Source of the DNA: Agrobacterium vaccinii
GTDB lineage: Bacteria; Pseudomonadota; Alphaproteobacteria; Rhizobiales; Rhizobiaceae
Length of the DNA stretch: 64,000 nt
Assembly (NCBI RefSeq): GCF_021310995.1
Contig: NZ_CP054150.1
Location: 1,922,001 to 1,986,000 of the forward strand
Reading direction: 5' to 3'
The notes under the pieces are model-generated. The model was given only the letters and a program-made list of their open reading frames with translations. It was not told where the DNA came from and did no database searches. Made by a program: the position numbers and the translations under genes. Positions 53,099-63,992 of this stretch are shown piece by piece; position 1 is the stretch's first letter; every line of letters starts with the position of its first letter.

Positions 53099-53698
53099 TC
53101 AGGTCTTCGTCAGATTTTGCAGTTTCTGCACCGCCGTATCGGGATTTTCGCCGTAGGCAATGGTTCCGGCGAAGCGTCCCTTTGCGTCGAGCAGAATGAC
53201 AGAGGCGGTATGATCCATGGTGTATTCGCCGCTCGGGTCCTTGTCGTCCACCGGCACCTTCTTGGCGTAGATGCGGTAACCCTTCAACGTCTCGGCAATC
53301 TTATCCGGCACGCCGGTGATGCCGGTGATGCGCTTGGAGACATTGGAGATGTACTGGTTGAGAATTTCAGGCGTATCGCGCTCAGGATCGACCGAGACGA
53401 AATAGGCCTGCATCTTGTCGCCTGCCGGATCGACCTTCTCCATCCAGCCATTCAACTCGAACAAGGTGGTGGGGCAGACTTCCGGGCAATGGGTAAAGCC
53501 GAAAAACAGCGCGGTCGGCTTGCCCTGAAAGGCTTTTTCGGTAATTGGCTGGCCGTTTTGCGCAACCAGCTGGAAAGGCGTGCCGTAGACTTCCTCGACC
53601 ATCTGGTCGCGGCTCTTGGTCAGTTCCATCGTTAGCCAGGCCATAACGCCCATCAACACGACCACGGCACCCCAAAGCGCAATGCGAAAATTTTTCAT
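53099..53698 (-). CDS. SCO1/SenC family copper-binding/assembly protein
   Basis: 199 residues with an N-terminal membrane anchor (FRIALWGAVVVLMGVMAWLTM) and a thioredoxin-like periplasmic domain. Cys71 and Cys75 in GFTHCPEVCPTTLFEL and His163 in YTMDHTASVILL are the copper ligands. SCO proteins deliver copper to the CuA site of cytochrome c oxidase or act as thiol reductases. No oxidase gene is in the window. Confidence 0.93.
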   Translation of the reverse strand: MKNFRIALWGAVVVLMGVMAWLTMELTKSRDQMVEEVYGTPFQLVAQNGQPITEKAFQGKPTALFFGFTHCPEVCPTTLFELNGWMEKVDPAGDKMQAYFVSVDPERDTPEILNQYISNVSKRITGITGVPDKIAETLKGYRIYAKKVPVDDKDPSGEYTMDHTASVILLDAKGRFAGTIAYGENPDTAVQKLQNLTKT

Positions 53699-53806
53699 GC
53701 CATTCCCCGATCAGCACAGAACCAGCCTATGCGCCGCTTCTATCTCACGCTGCCGCCTGTCTGCAATTCAAGAAGAGGGTGATCGCGGCCAATGCGCTGA
53801 TTTGTC

Positions 53807-53965
53807 TCAAAAGCACCAGGCGATGCCGCTTTGCACGGAAGACAGGAAAATATCCGTGCCATGCCGTATCCAGCCCTGAAACGTGACGATGGCAAGCAAC
53901 AACGCACCGCAGGTAGCGGCGGCAATGCCAAGCATTTTTACGGGACTGGCGAGTAACTCTCTCAT
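53807..53965 (-). CDS. Short membrane protein upstream of the SCO gene
   Basis: 52 residues, MRELLASPVKMLGIAAATCG followed by ALLLAIVTFQGWIRHGTDIF and LSSVQSGIAWCF. One membrane helix is followed by an amphipathic tail ending in Cys-Phe. It has no strong ribosome site (GTGAG abuts the ATG). It lies 108 bp upstream of the SCO gene in the same direction. Family unknown; moderate confidence because of composition and placement only. Confidence 0.45.
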   Translation of the reverse strand: MRELLASPVKMLGIAAATCGALLLAIVTFQGWIRHGTDIFLSSVQSGIAWCF

Positions 53966-54180
53966 CTCACAAATATACTCGCAAAAAAGCCAGCGTGAAA
54001 CAACGATGATGTGATGTTTAAAGCCTGCCGTTAGGAAAAGTTAAATGGTTTTTGCGCATGATCATCGCCAGCGGTCCGCATAAGCGCACGACATGACGTC
54101 ACCGGGACATTGGTCCGACACCGCATTATGTTCCAAACCACATTCGGCCAGCCAAGAGAGCCGTCAGGAAAAGTGCGACC

Positions 54181-54648
54181 ATGTCGAACGCCATCAAACA
54201 ATCCGGCGCATATCTGGAAATCGTGTCCTTTCATCTCGGCGATCAGGAATTCTGCATCGACATCATGGCGATCCGCGAAATTCGCGGTTGGGCGCCGGTG
54301 ACACCGATGCCACACACACCGCCTTACGTTCTCGGCCTCATCAACCTTCGCGGCGCAGTTATTCCCGTCATCGACATGGCATGCCGTCTGGGCATGAAGA
54401 TGACCGAACCATCCGAGCGCTCCGCCATCATCGTCACCGACATCGGCGGCAAGTTGGTCGGCCTTCTGGTCGAACAGGTCTCCGACATGATGACCATCAA
54501 ATCCGAAGACCTTCAGCCAGCACCTGAAATCATCCCCGAAGAGCAGCGCAACTTCTGCCGCGGCATCGTGGCACTGGAAAAGAGCATGGTCTGCTTCCTC
54601 AACCTCGACACCGTCATCGCCGACGAGCTTTCGCGCGAAGCCGCTTGA
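54181..54648 (+). CDS. cheW: Chemotaxis coupling protein CheW
   Basis: 155 residues of the CheW SH3-like double barrel: YLEIVSFHLGDQEFCIDIMAIREIRGWAPVTPMPHTPPYVLGLINLRGAVIPVIDMACRLGM, with NLRG as the family signature, then IIVTDIGGKLVGLLVEQVSDMM. It links chemoreceptors to the CheA kinase. It stands alone here, 43 kb from the two chemoreceptors in this window and away from any che operon. Confidence 0.95.
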   Translation: MSNAIKQSGAYLEIVSFHLGDQEFCIDIMAIREIRGWAPVTPMPHTPPYVLGLINLRGAVIPVIDMACRLGMKMTEPSERSAIIVTDIGGKLVGLLVEQVSDMMTIKSEDLQPAPEIIPEEQRNFCRGIVALEKSMVCFLNLDTVIADELSREAA

Positions 54649-54722
54649 GGCCAAATACAGTTCACGAACGCGAACGGCGGGCCTAAAGCTCGCCGTTTTG
54701 ACGTTTAACGACCACCTCTCCT

Positions 54723-54836
54723 CCGTCATACCGGGCCTGACCCGGTATCCAGTGACCGCGCGTCTGCGCGGTCAAAAGACTCTTTAGCGCCGCAGACGCG
54801 GCGCTGCTGGATTCCGGCTCAAGGCCGGAATGACGG
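54723..54836. repeat. Dispersed palindromic mosaic repeat (RIME-like), copy 4 (complete)
   Basis: The best-preserved copy. The left arm is CCGTCATACCGGGCCTGACCCGGTATCCAG and the right arm is its inverted relative ending CCGGAATGACGG. In between are two further perfect hairpins, GACCGCGCG-TC-TGCGCGGTC and AGCGCCGC-AGAC-GCGGCGCT, so four stems in 114 bp. It lies between convergent cheW and creA-like genes. Confidence 0.85.
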
Positions 54837-54844
54837 AAGAGAAC

Positions 54845-55330
54845 TCAAGGCTTGCCCTTCGCCCACGTCACCGTCTGCCCATAAAGCGGCACCGTGGAAA
54901 TCGCCATCTTGGCGGAACCATCCGTCAATTCGCGGGTGTGAACGAGGTAGACCAGCGTGTCGTTGGCCTTGTCGTAAATCCGGTTAACGACCATCTTCTT
55001 CCAAACGAGCGACATACCCTGCCGGAAGACTTCCTCGCCCTCCTTGTCCAGGTCGATATCGCCCACCTCGACCGGACCGGTCTGGCTGCAGGAAATCGCG
55101 TTGTTGGAAGGGTCTTCGAACCAGTTGCCGTTTTTCAAACGGTCAATCACACCACGGTCGAAATAGGTAACGTGGCAGGTCACGCCCTTGACCTTGGGAT
55201 CTGCGATGGCCTCGACCACGATGTCGTTGCCGGTCCAGTCCACACCGACCTTGCCAACAACCTGCGCAACTGCGGCAACCGGCAACAGGGCAAGGCCCGC
55301 AACCACCAGAGAACGAAACGCTTTAGCCAT
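54845..55330 (-). CDS. CreA family protein
   Basis: 161 residues with a signal peptide (AFRSLVVAGLALLPVAAVAQVV, cut near AVA). VGKVGVDWTGNDIVVEAIADPKVKGVTCHVTYFDRG, EDPSNNAISCSQTGPV and MVVNRIYDKANDTLVYLVHTREL are characteristic of CreA, a conserved exported protein of unknown function. Two Cys residues may form a disulfide. ATG 55330 has GAGGG upstream. The frame is open to 55651 over the exonuclease gene, but that is not coding. Confidence 0.88.
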   Translation of the reverse strand: MAKAFRSLVVAGLALLPVAAVAQVVGKVGVDWTGNDIVVEAIADPKVKGVTCHVTYFDRGVIDRLKNGNWFEDPSNNAISCSQTGPVEVGDIDLDKEGEEVFRQGMSLVWKKMVVNRIYDKANDTLVYLVHTRELTDGSAKMAISTVPLYGQTVTWAKGKP

Positions 55331-55395
55331 AACCCAAACCCTCACATGAACTGCCATAGAGATAGGTCTGCGCAGGCGTACAACAAGACGTGATA

Positions 55396-55986
55396 TCAGC
55401 GTTTTCTCATGGTGCAGGGCGCGTAGCCTGTGGCGTGTAGCCGCCCGGCCACCATGCCGATCTTTTCGGGGATGTGGTGGATGTGCTCGACGGCAAGCGC
55501 TTTGGCCGCCGCAATCGATGCCGCCGCGCAGACAACGGCGTCTTCGGCAGCATTGTGGTGCACGAAGCGCAATTGCAGATGGTGAGCAATGATATTGAGC
55601 TTGTGCGATGGCAGCGACGGCCAGACGCGTTGCGACATCTTCACGCTGCAAAAATAGGAAAGCTGCGGATAGCTCTGGCGATACTTATCGAAACTCGCCC
55701 GCATGACGCTGAAATCGAAGGCCGCGTTGTGCGCAATCATCGTCGAATCGCGGAGATCATCGATGAACTCGTCCATCACCTCGGGAAATTCCGGCGCGTC
55801 TTCCACGTCGCCGGGTCTAATGCCGTGGATGGCAACGTTGAACGGGGAAAACCGCATATCCCTCGGGCGGATCAACCGCTCTTCCACCCGCACGATCCGT
55901 CCATCCTCGATCCACGCCAATCCAACGGAGCAAGCGCTGCCACGCTCTTCATTGGCGGTTTCAAAATCGATGGCGATGGTCTTCAA
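55396..55986 (-). CDS. DEDDh 3'-5' exonuclease (DnaQ-like)
   Basis: 196 residues. KTIAIDFETANEERGSACSVGLAWI holds motif I (DFET), TMIAHNAAFDFSVMRASFD motif II and FVHHNAAEDAVVCAAA motif III with the catalytic His and Asp. It resembles the stand-alone epsilon-like exonucleases. The start is most likely TTG at 55986 with CGGGAA upstream, since MKTIAIDFET is the usual family start. The ATG at 56073 would add a Cys-rich, non-conserved leader. Confidence 0.88.
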   Translation of the reverse strand: MKTIAIDFETANEERGSACSVGLAWIEDGRIVRVEERLIRPRDMRFSPFNVAIHGIRPGDVEDAPEFPEVMDEFIDDLRDSTMIAHNAAFDFSVMRASFDKYRQSYPQLSYFCSVKMSQRVWPSLPSHKLNIIAHHLQLRFVHHNAAEDAVVCAAASIAAAKALAVEHIHHIPEKIGMVAGRLHATGYAPCTMRKR

Positions 55987-56122
55987 GTGGTGATTCCCGT
56001 TTGCTCTTTGCACGGCATAAAGCAAACAGACGCGAAAATGAACTGCCCACAGGAATCGGGTGGTCACGCGCATGTGAGCGGATTACACAAAAGCCAGAAT
56101 AAATGGCGAGGGGACATCGAAC

Positions 56123-57046
56123 GTGGCCGTGCATAAACAGATGAATGCGAGTGAATGGGCATTGCTGGTTGCCTTGTCGATCCTGTGGGGCGGATCGTTC
56201 TTCTTCGTCGGCATCGCGGTGAAAGAACTCCCGCCCGTCACCATCGTGACATTGCGCGTCTCGATCGCAGCACTTGCCCTGCTCACCGTCTGCCGCATTA
56301 TGGGCTATCGCATGCCCAAAGCGCCCCAGGTGTTGCGCGCCTTCTTCGGCATGGGTCTGCTCAACAACATCATTCCCTTCTGCCTCATCGTCTGGGGCCA
56401 GACCCATATCGCCAGCGGCGTCGCCTCCATTCTCAACGCCACCACACCGCTTTTCACCGTCATCGTTGCACATCTGCTGACGAACGATGAAAAGCTGACC
56501 ATCAACAAGCTGGCAGGCATCATCATCGGTTTCGCCGGTGTCGCCACCATGATCGGCCCGGCGGCACTGACCGGCGAAAGCTCCAGCCTCTGGGGCCAAC
56601 TCGCCATTCTCGGCGCGGCAATCTCCTACGCCTTCGCCGGTATCTTCGGCCGTCGCTTCAAAACCATGGGCGTACCACCGCTCGTCACCGCCACCGGGCA
56701 GATTTCCGCATCCTCCATCATGCTCATTCCGCTGGCCCTCATCATCGACCAGCCGTGGTCGCTCGCCATGCCAAGCGGCGAAGTCTGGGCCGCCCTGCTC
56801 GGCATCGCCCTCCTCTCCACAGCCCTCGCCTACCTCATCTTCTTCCGCATCCTCTCCTCAGCAGGCGCCACGAACCTGGCGCTTGTCACCTTCCTCATCC
56901 CTGTCAGCGCCATTCTGCTGGGCTCTCTTGTGCTGGGCGAACAGTTGGAAGCGAAACATTTCATCGGCATTGCAATGATAGCTGGTGGATTGGTCGCGAT
57001 TGATGGGCGGGTGTTTCGCAAAAAAATATCCGAGAAGGTGCTGTAA
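56123..57046 (+). CDS. EamA/DMT-family transporter
   Basis: 307 residues with ten predicted helices in two EamA repeats: WALLVALSILWGGSFFFVGIAVKELPPVTIVTLRV starts the first and GQLAILGAAISYAFAGIFGRRF the second. The likely role is export of a small metabolite. The start is GTG 56123, with GAGGGG upstream, or ATG 56141 six codons later. Convergent with ligA. Confidence 0.88.
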   Translation: MAVHKQMNASEWALLVALSILWGGSFFFVGIAVKELPPVTIVTLRVSIAALALLTVCRIMGYRMPKAPQVLRAFFGMGLLNNIIPFCLIVWGQTHIASGVASILNATTPLFTVIVAHLLTNDEKLTINKLAGIIIGFAGVATMIGPAALTGESSSLWGQLAILGAAISYAFAGIFGRRFKTMGVPPLVTATGQISASSIMLIPLALIIDQPWSLAMPSGEVWAALLGIALLSTALAYLIFFRILSSAGATNLALVTFLIPVSAILLGSLVLGEQLEAKHFIGIAMIAGGLVAIDGRVFRKKISEKVL

Positions 57047-57067
57047 CGGCTGCAGGATAAATCGAAG

Positions 57068-59275
<2,208 letters not shown>

Positions 59276-59356
59276 TTAACGCAGCCTGCCCACTTTTCAA
59301 CGCCAAGCTTTCGCGTAATCTGATTTCCGGGAGTGAGCAGCAACGGGGATACAACC

Positions 59357-59971
59357 ATGGACATGACGACGCTCATCGCATTCGCCGCCGCCTTCTTCGT
59401 TTTTGCCGCCAGTCCCGGCCCTGACAATATGACCATCGTCGCTCGCACGATAACCCACGGTGCGGCATCCGGCCTTGCCTATGGCGCCGGAACCGTCGCA
59501 GGCATCCTCATCTTCCTGACGCTGGCCGCATTCGGCTTATCCATCCTTGCCGCCGAAATGGGAACGGTGATGACGGTCCTGCGATATGCGGGCGCGGCCT
59601 ATCTGATCTGGATGGGCATCAAACTATGGACGGCGGAACCCGTGGTGCCGGAATTGCAAGCCGTGAAGGCGCGCGGCAACCTGTTGTCGATCTTCGCGAC
59701 CGGCATGGCGCTCAACCTCGGCAATCCGAAAATGCCGCTGTTTTATGTGGCGCTGCTGCCGAACGTGGTCGGAGCCTCGCTGACGGTGGATCATCTCGCC
59801 GCGCTGGCGGGTGTCATCCTGACTGTTGAAGCCCTCGTCATCGGCGGCCATGTCGCACTCGCCGTGCGCGCCCGCACATTGCTGCGCTCTGAAAAGATCG
59901 TGCGGCGCGTCAATCGCACCGCAGGTGGCGTGATGATCGGTTCTGGGGTTGCGGTGGCGGTCAGCCGTTAA
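59357..59971 (+). CDS. LysE/RhtB family exporter (second copy type)
   Basis: 204 residues, six hydrophobic segments: TTLIAFAAAFFVFAASPGPDNMTIVARTITHG (family SPGPD motif) and ALNLGNPKMPLFYVALLPNVV. ATG 59357 has GGGGAT upstream. It is set in the opposite direction between ligA and recN, and its stop overlaps that of recN by 4 bp. It is only distantly like the LysE protein at 7028. Confidence 0.9.
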   Translation: MDMTTLIAFAAAFFVFAASPGPDNMTIVARTITHGAASGLAYGAGTVAGILIFLTLAAFGLSILAAEMGTVMTVLRYAGAAYLIWMGIKLWTAEPVVPELQAVKARGNLLSIFATGMALNLGNPKMPLFYVALLPNVVGASLTVDHLAALAGVILTVEALVIGGHVALAVRARTLLRSEKIVRRVNRTAGGVMIGSGVAVAVSR

Positions 59972-61641
59972 TCCTGCGCCGCCAGCAGCTTTGCAGCCGC
60001 CGCCCTCGCCTCATCCGTCACCGAGGCACCGGCCAGCATGCGGGCGATTTCTTCGGTGCGGTGTTCGGGCTGCATCGTGGCAACGCGGGTCGCAATGCGT
60101 TCCGTGCCGTCGCCGGATGGTCCCTTTGAGATCAGCAAATGTGTGCCAGCGCGTGCCGCCACCTGCGGCGCGTGGGTCACCGACAGAACCTGAACGGTTT
60201 TCGAGAGGCGCTTCAACCGCTGGCCGATGGCATCCGCCACCGCACCACCGACGCCCGTGTCGATTTCGTCGAAGACCAGCGTGGGCGCCGAACCACGATC
60301 TGCCAACGCAACCTTCAGCGCCAGCAGGAAGCGCGAGAGCTCGCCACCCGACGCCACTTTCATGATCGGCCCGGGACGCGTGCCGGGGTTGGTCTGAACA
60401 TGGAACTCTACGACATCGATGCCATCAGCCGAGGCAGACGCTGCATCGCTGGTCACTTCAACGGTAAAGCGCGCACGTTCCAGCTTCAGCGCCGGAAGTT
60501 CGGCCATGACAGCTTCTGACAGCGCCGAAGCGGCGTTGTGGCGTTTTTCGGAAAGCGACTGGGCGGCGCGATCGAAATCAGCCTTCACCACGCCAAGCTG
60601 CTTTTCCAACTGCCCCAGTCTTTCCTCACCGGCATCCAGATCGGCCAACTCGGCCACCATGCGCTCGGCAAGTGCGGGAAGCTCCGTGACCGGCACGGAA
60701 TATTTGCGACCGGCAGCGCGCAGCGCGAACAGCCGCTCTTCGACGCGTTCCAGCTCGCGTGGATCGAATTCCGTGCGGCGAAGGGCTGCCTCGACTTCCA
60801 TCTGCGCGTTCGACAGGCTGTCGAGTGCAGCATCCAGCAACTGCACCGTTTCTTCCAGCAGGCCTGGTGCTTCGTGGCTCTTGCGTTCCAGACGGCGCAT
60901 CATCGACGCAATCATCGGAACTGGCGATGCGTTGCCATTGAGAAACTCGCTGGCCTCACCGATATCGCCGGCAATACGTTCGGATTTCTGCATTACGCCA
61001 CGGCGCTCGGCAAGCTCGTCTTCTTCGCCATCGAGCGGCGACAACACTTCAAGCTCTTCGACAGATGCCCGCAAATAATCCGCCTCGCGGGCCGCAGCTT
61101 CCACCTTGGCGCGGTGCACTTTCAGGCCGCGCTCGGCATCTTTCCAGGTACGGTACAGCGCCTGCATGGCCACTGCTTCATCGGTCAGCCCGGCAAAGGC
61201 ATCCAGCAGCGTGCGGTGGGCGTTGGTGTCCACCAGCGCACGGTCGTCATGCTGGCCGTGGATTTCCACCATGTGCAGGCCAAGCTGGCGCATCAGTTGA
61301 ACGGAAACGGCCTGATCGTTGACATAGGCCTTGGTGCGGCCATCGGCGGATTGAACCCGGCGGAAAATCAGGTCGCCATCATCATCCAGCCCGTTTTCGC
61401 GCAGAAGGGCACGTGCGGGATGCTCCATGCCCACTTCAAAGGTGGCAGTCACCTGCCCCTTGTCTTCGCCGTGGCGCACAAGGCCGCCATCGCCGCGCCC
61501 ACCGAGCGCCAGCGACAGACTGTCGAGAAGAATGGATTTACCGGCACCCGTTTCGCCAGTCAGCACGGAGAGGCCCGCCTCGAACCCAAGGTCGAGCCGT
61601 TCGATCAGAACGATGTCGCGGATCGATAGCTGGACCAACAT
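59968..61641 (-). CDS. recN: DNA repair protein RecN
   Basis: 557 residues, SMC-like: LVQLSIRDIVLIERLDLGFEAGLSVLTGETGAGKSILLDSL (Walker A), VEIHGQHDDRALVD, a central coiled coil, then MKVASGGELSRFLLALKVAL (ABC signature) and TLVFDEIDTGVGGAVADAIGQRL (Walker B). It holds broken DNA together in recombination repair. 16 bp downstream of bamD. Confidence 0.96.
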   Translation of the reverse strand: MLVQLSIRDIVLIERLDLGFEAGLSVLTGETGAGKSILLDSLSLALGGRGDGGLVRHGEDKGQVTATFEVGMEHPARALLRENGLDDDGDLIFRRVQSADGRTKAYVNDQAVSVQLMRQLGLHMVEIHGQHDDRALVDTNAHRTLLDAFAGLTDEAVAMQALYRTWKDAERGLKVHRAKVEAAAREADYLRASVEELEVLSPLDGEEDELAERRGVMQKSERIAGDIGEASEFLNGNASPVPMIASMMRRLERKSHEAPGLLEETVQLLDAALDSLSNAQMEVEAALRRTEFDPRELERVEERLFALRAAGRKYSVPVTELPALAERMVAELADLDAGEERLGQLEKQLGVVKADFDRAAQSLSEKRHNAASALSEAVMAELPALKLERARFTVEVTSDAASASADGIDVVEFHVQTNPGTRPGPIMKVASGGELSRFLLALKVALADRGSAPTLVFDEIDTGVGGAVADAIGQRLKRLSKTVQVLSVTHAPQVAARAGTHLLISKGPSGDGTERIATRVATMQPEHRTEEIARMLAGASVTDEARAAAAKLLAAQD

Positions 61642-61657
61642 GGCTTATGCTCTGTCC

Positions 61658-62524
61658 TCAGGCTCCCACCAGTTTTTTACCGGCGCGGGAAATCCAGGAT
61701 TCCCTGTTTTCGCGAGGCGCAAGCCCCTGCCCCTTCAACAGCTTGAAGGAATCGTCGTACCACTGGCTGTCAGGATAGTTGTTGCCGAGAACAGCAGCAG
61801 CAGTCTGCGCTTCATCCGCAAGGCCCATGGCGTAATAGGCTTCGGTCAGACGGGCCAGCGCTTCTTCGATCTGGTTGGTGTTCTGGTACTGCTCAACAAC
61901 GATTCGGAAGCGCGATACGGCAGCAAGATATTCCTTGCGCTCAAGATAGTAACGGCCAACCTGCATCTCGCGACCGGCAAGCTGGTCGCGTGCAAAGCGG
62001 ATCTTCGCCTGCGCATCTGCGACATATTCCGAATCGGGGTAATCGTTGACCACCTTGTTCATCGCCTCGATCGTGCGCTGTGCAGCGCGCTGATCCTGCG
62101 TTACGTCGGCGATCTGCTTGGAATAGGCCAGACCGATCATGTACTGAACGTAGGCCGCATCCTTGGCACGGGGATATTGCTTGAGGAAGCGCGTGCCGGA
62201 TGCAATCGCGACTTCATTCTTATTCTGGCGGGTGGCGATGAAGGTGTTCATCACCAGCGCCTTCTGGCCCCACTCAGTGAAAGGATACTGCTTGTCGATG
62301 GCCGAGAACTTGCGACCGGCTTCGGTCATGTTACCGGCATTCATGTTGGCGAGGCCCTGCTTGTAGAGCACGTCAGGCGGATCGGTTTCGACGCCGAGCT
62401 TGGTGATGTCGATGTCGGGGTCGGACTGGCAAGCTGTCACCAGTGTTCCGGCGCCAATCAGCATGAGCGATACGAGCGCTCCCCGTACCGTTCCATTCAT
62501 CGCACCAGACACTACACGCTTCAT
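61658..62524 (-). CDS. bamD: Outer-membrane protein assembly factor BamD (ComL/YfiO)
   Basis: 288 residues. Lipoprotein signal with lipobox LVTAC (Cys32), then TPR-like helical repeats: PPDVLYKQGLANMNAGNMTEAGRKFSAIDKQYPFTEWGQKALVM and RFLKQYPRAKDAAYVQYMIGLAYSKQI. It is the essential lipoprotein of the BAM complex that inserts beta-barrel proteins. It lies between recN and lpxC in the usual alphaproteobacterial order. Confidence 0.95.
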   Translation of the reverse strand: MKRVVSGAMNGTVRGALVSLMLIGAGTLVTACQSDPDIDITKLGVETDPPDVLYKQGLANMNAGNMTEAGRKFSAIDKQYPFTEWGQKALVMNTFIATRQNKNEVAIASGTRFLKQYPRAKDAAYVQYMIGLAYSKQIADVTQDQRAAQRTIEAMNKVVNDYPDSEYVADAQAKIRFARDQLAGREMQVGRYYLERKEYLAAVSRFRIVVEQYQNTNQIEEALARLTEAYYAMGLADEAQTAAAVLGNNYPDSQWYDDSFKLLKGQGLAPRENRESWISRAGKKLVGA

Positions 62525-62710
62525 TCGTTAGTTCCCACTTCCGCGTAAATACAGAACATCGGCTTTTCCTGTGGCGTTTCTAGCCATAAAAGCGTCCGCA
62601 GGGCAACGCAATGATGACGCAATAACGCATTTTTATGGCATGGCACGTCGTAGCCGATGTTTATCTGAAGGCTTGCATCGCCATTTTACTGTGTTTTTCG
62701 GTCGCGATAC

Positions 62711-62746
62711 AAAAAAGCCGCCCACACGGACGGCTTTTTATTTTTT
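62711..62746 (-). terminator. Intrinsic terminator of lpxC
   Basis: AAAAAGCCG (62712-62720) pairs with CGGCTTTTT (62731-62739). On the minus strand this is followed by TTTTTTGTATCG, 18 bp after the lpxC stop. The T-rich flank on the other side makes it workable in both directions. bamD therefore needs its own promoter in 62525-62710. Confidence 0.85.
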
Positions 62747-62757
62747 GTGTCTATAAC

Positions 62758-63717
62758 TCACGCCGACCAGGGCGCAAACTCGGACTGCTGGATGGCAACG
62801 AATTCCCGTGCGCGAACCACCGGGCTGCGAGCGCCGGGAGCCTCGACGATTTCATAGGCAGACGAATCGTTTAGCAGCGCCTTCAAAGCATTGGCATTGA
62901 CCTTGTGGCCACCGCGATAGGAACGGTAGCAGCCGATGAACTGCGTGCCTGCCAGGGCCAGATCGCCCACGGCGTCCAGCGTCTTGTGGCGGACGAATTC
63001 GTCCTTCTCGTAACGCAGGCCTTCCATGTTGATCACAGTGTTGTCGTCGGAAATGACGACGGAATTTTCAAGCGAGGAACCCAGCGCATAACCAGCGGCC
63101 CACAGACGCTCGACATCACGCATGAAGCCGAATGTGCGGGCGCGCGACAGTTCGTTCTTGAATGTATCGGGCGTCAGGTCGCCCTTCCAGATCTGGCGAC
63201 CAATCAGCGGCGTATCGAAATCGATTTCGACTTCGAAGCGCGTGCCATCATACGGGCGGAACTCGGCCCATGAAGCACCGGCCTCGATGCGCACAGGCTT
63301 CACGATGCGGATATAGCGGCGCTTTACGCCGAGGTTCTCGATGCCGACTGATTCGATGGCTTCGATGAAAGGCATAGAGCTGCCATCCATGATCGGCACT
63401 TCAGGACCGTCGACTTCAACGATGAGGTTGTCGATGCCCATGGCGTAGATACCGGCCATGACGTGTTCAACTGTCGCGACGGATTGCGTGGCCGAGCGAC
63501 CGATGACGGTGCACAGGTCGGTGTTGCCCACATTGGCGGAAACGGCCTTGACCTCAACGGAGGTGCCATTGTCGAACTGGCGGCTGAAAACGATGCCCGT
63601 GCCCGCTTCCGCAGGCTGGAATGTCATGGATACCGGGTTGCCTGAATGCACGCCAATGCCCTTGAGCTGAACGGGGTTGGCGATCGTTGTCTGGAAACCG
63701 AGCAGTCCGATGGTCAT
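62758..63717 (-). CDS. lpxC: UDP-3-O-acyl-N-acetylglucosamine deacetylase
   Basis: 319 residues: QTTIANPVQLKGIGVHSGNPVSMTFQPAEAGTGIVFSR, VEHVMAGIYAMGIDNLIVEVDGPEVPIMDGSS (zinc His85), AAGYALGSSLENSVVI, and EFVRHKTLDAVGDLALAG with the other His and Asp zinc ligands. It catalyses the committed step of lipid A synthesis. Single-gene unit with a terminator behind it. Confidence 0.97.
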   Translation of the reverse strand: MTIGLLGFQTTIANPVQLKGIGVHSGNPVSMTFQPAEAGTGIVFSRQFDNGTSVEVKAVSANVGNTDLCTVIGRSATQSVATVEHVMAGIYAMGIDNLIVEVDGPEVPIMDGSSMPFIEAIESVGIENLGVKRRYIRIVKPVRIEAGASWAEFRPYDGTRFEVEIDFDTPLIGRQIWKGDLTPDTFKNELSRARTFGFMRDVERLWAAGYALGSSLENSVVISDDNTVINMEGLRYEKDEFVRHKTLDAVGDLALAGTQFIGCYRSYRGGHKVNANALKALLNDSSAYEIVEAPGARSPVVRAREFVAIQQSEFAPWSA

Positions 63718-63940
63718 GCGAGTCTTGCCTTTTCATGTGAACCAGCCTGCTAACCCGGCATGGCCCAAATTTCAACCGAGGGGAATAATCATCGGAGAAA
63801 CCGCGTTATATTCTCGTCTCATCGTCATACATACGCACAGTGGGTGCCTATCTCAAATCACTGTTGATTTCGCTTTGTAACAGACCCAAATCTTTGAAAA
63901 AGCTAATCTAAAACCGCGCAATCACAGCCTTATAAGACAA

Positions 63941-63971
63941 CAATACCCGGGTCTTTGGGACCCGGGTATTG
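63941..63971 (-). terminator. Strong 13-bp hairpin, likely 3' end of the gene upstream of lpxC
   Basis: CAATACCCGGGTC pairs with GACCCGGGTATTG around a 5-nt loop. Read on the minus strand it is followed by TTGTCTTATAAGG, a weak T-run. It lies 22 bp after a TGA (63995-63993) and so probably ends transcription of the gene entering from beyond the window. Confidence 0.65.
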
Positions 63972-63992
63972 GCATTGCAGAGAATCGGCAGA

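Noticed and set aside
53740..53931. 63-codon frame overlapping the 52-residue membrane protein
   Set aside because: Cys/Pro/Arg-rich shadow frame; the other frame gives a clean membrane helix.
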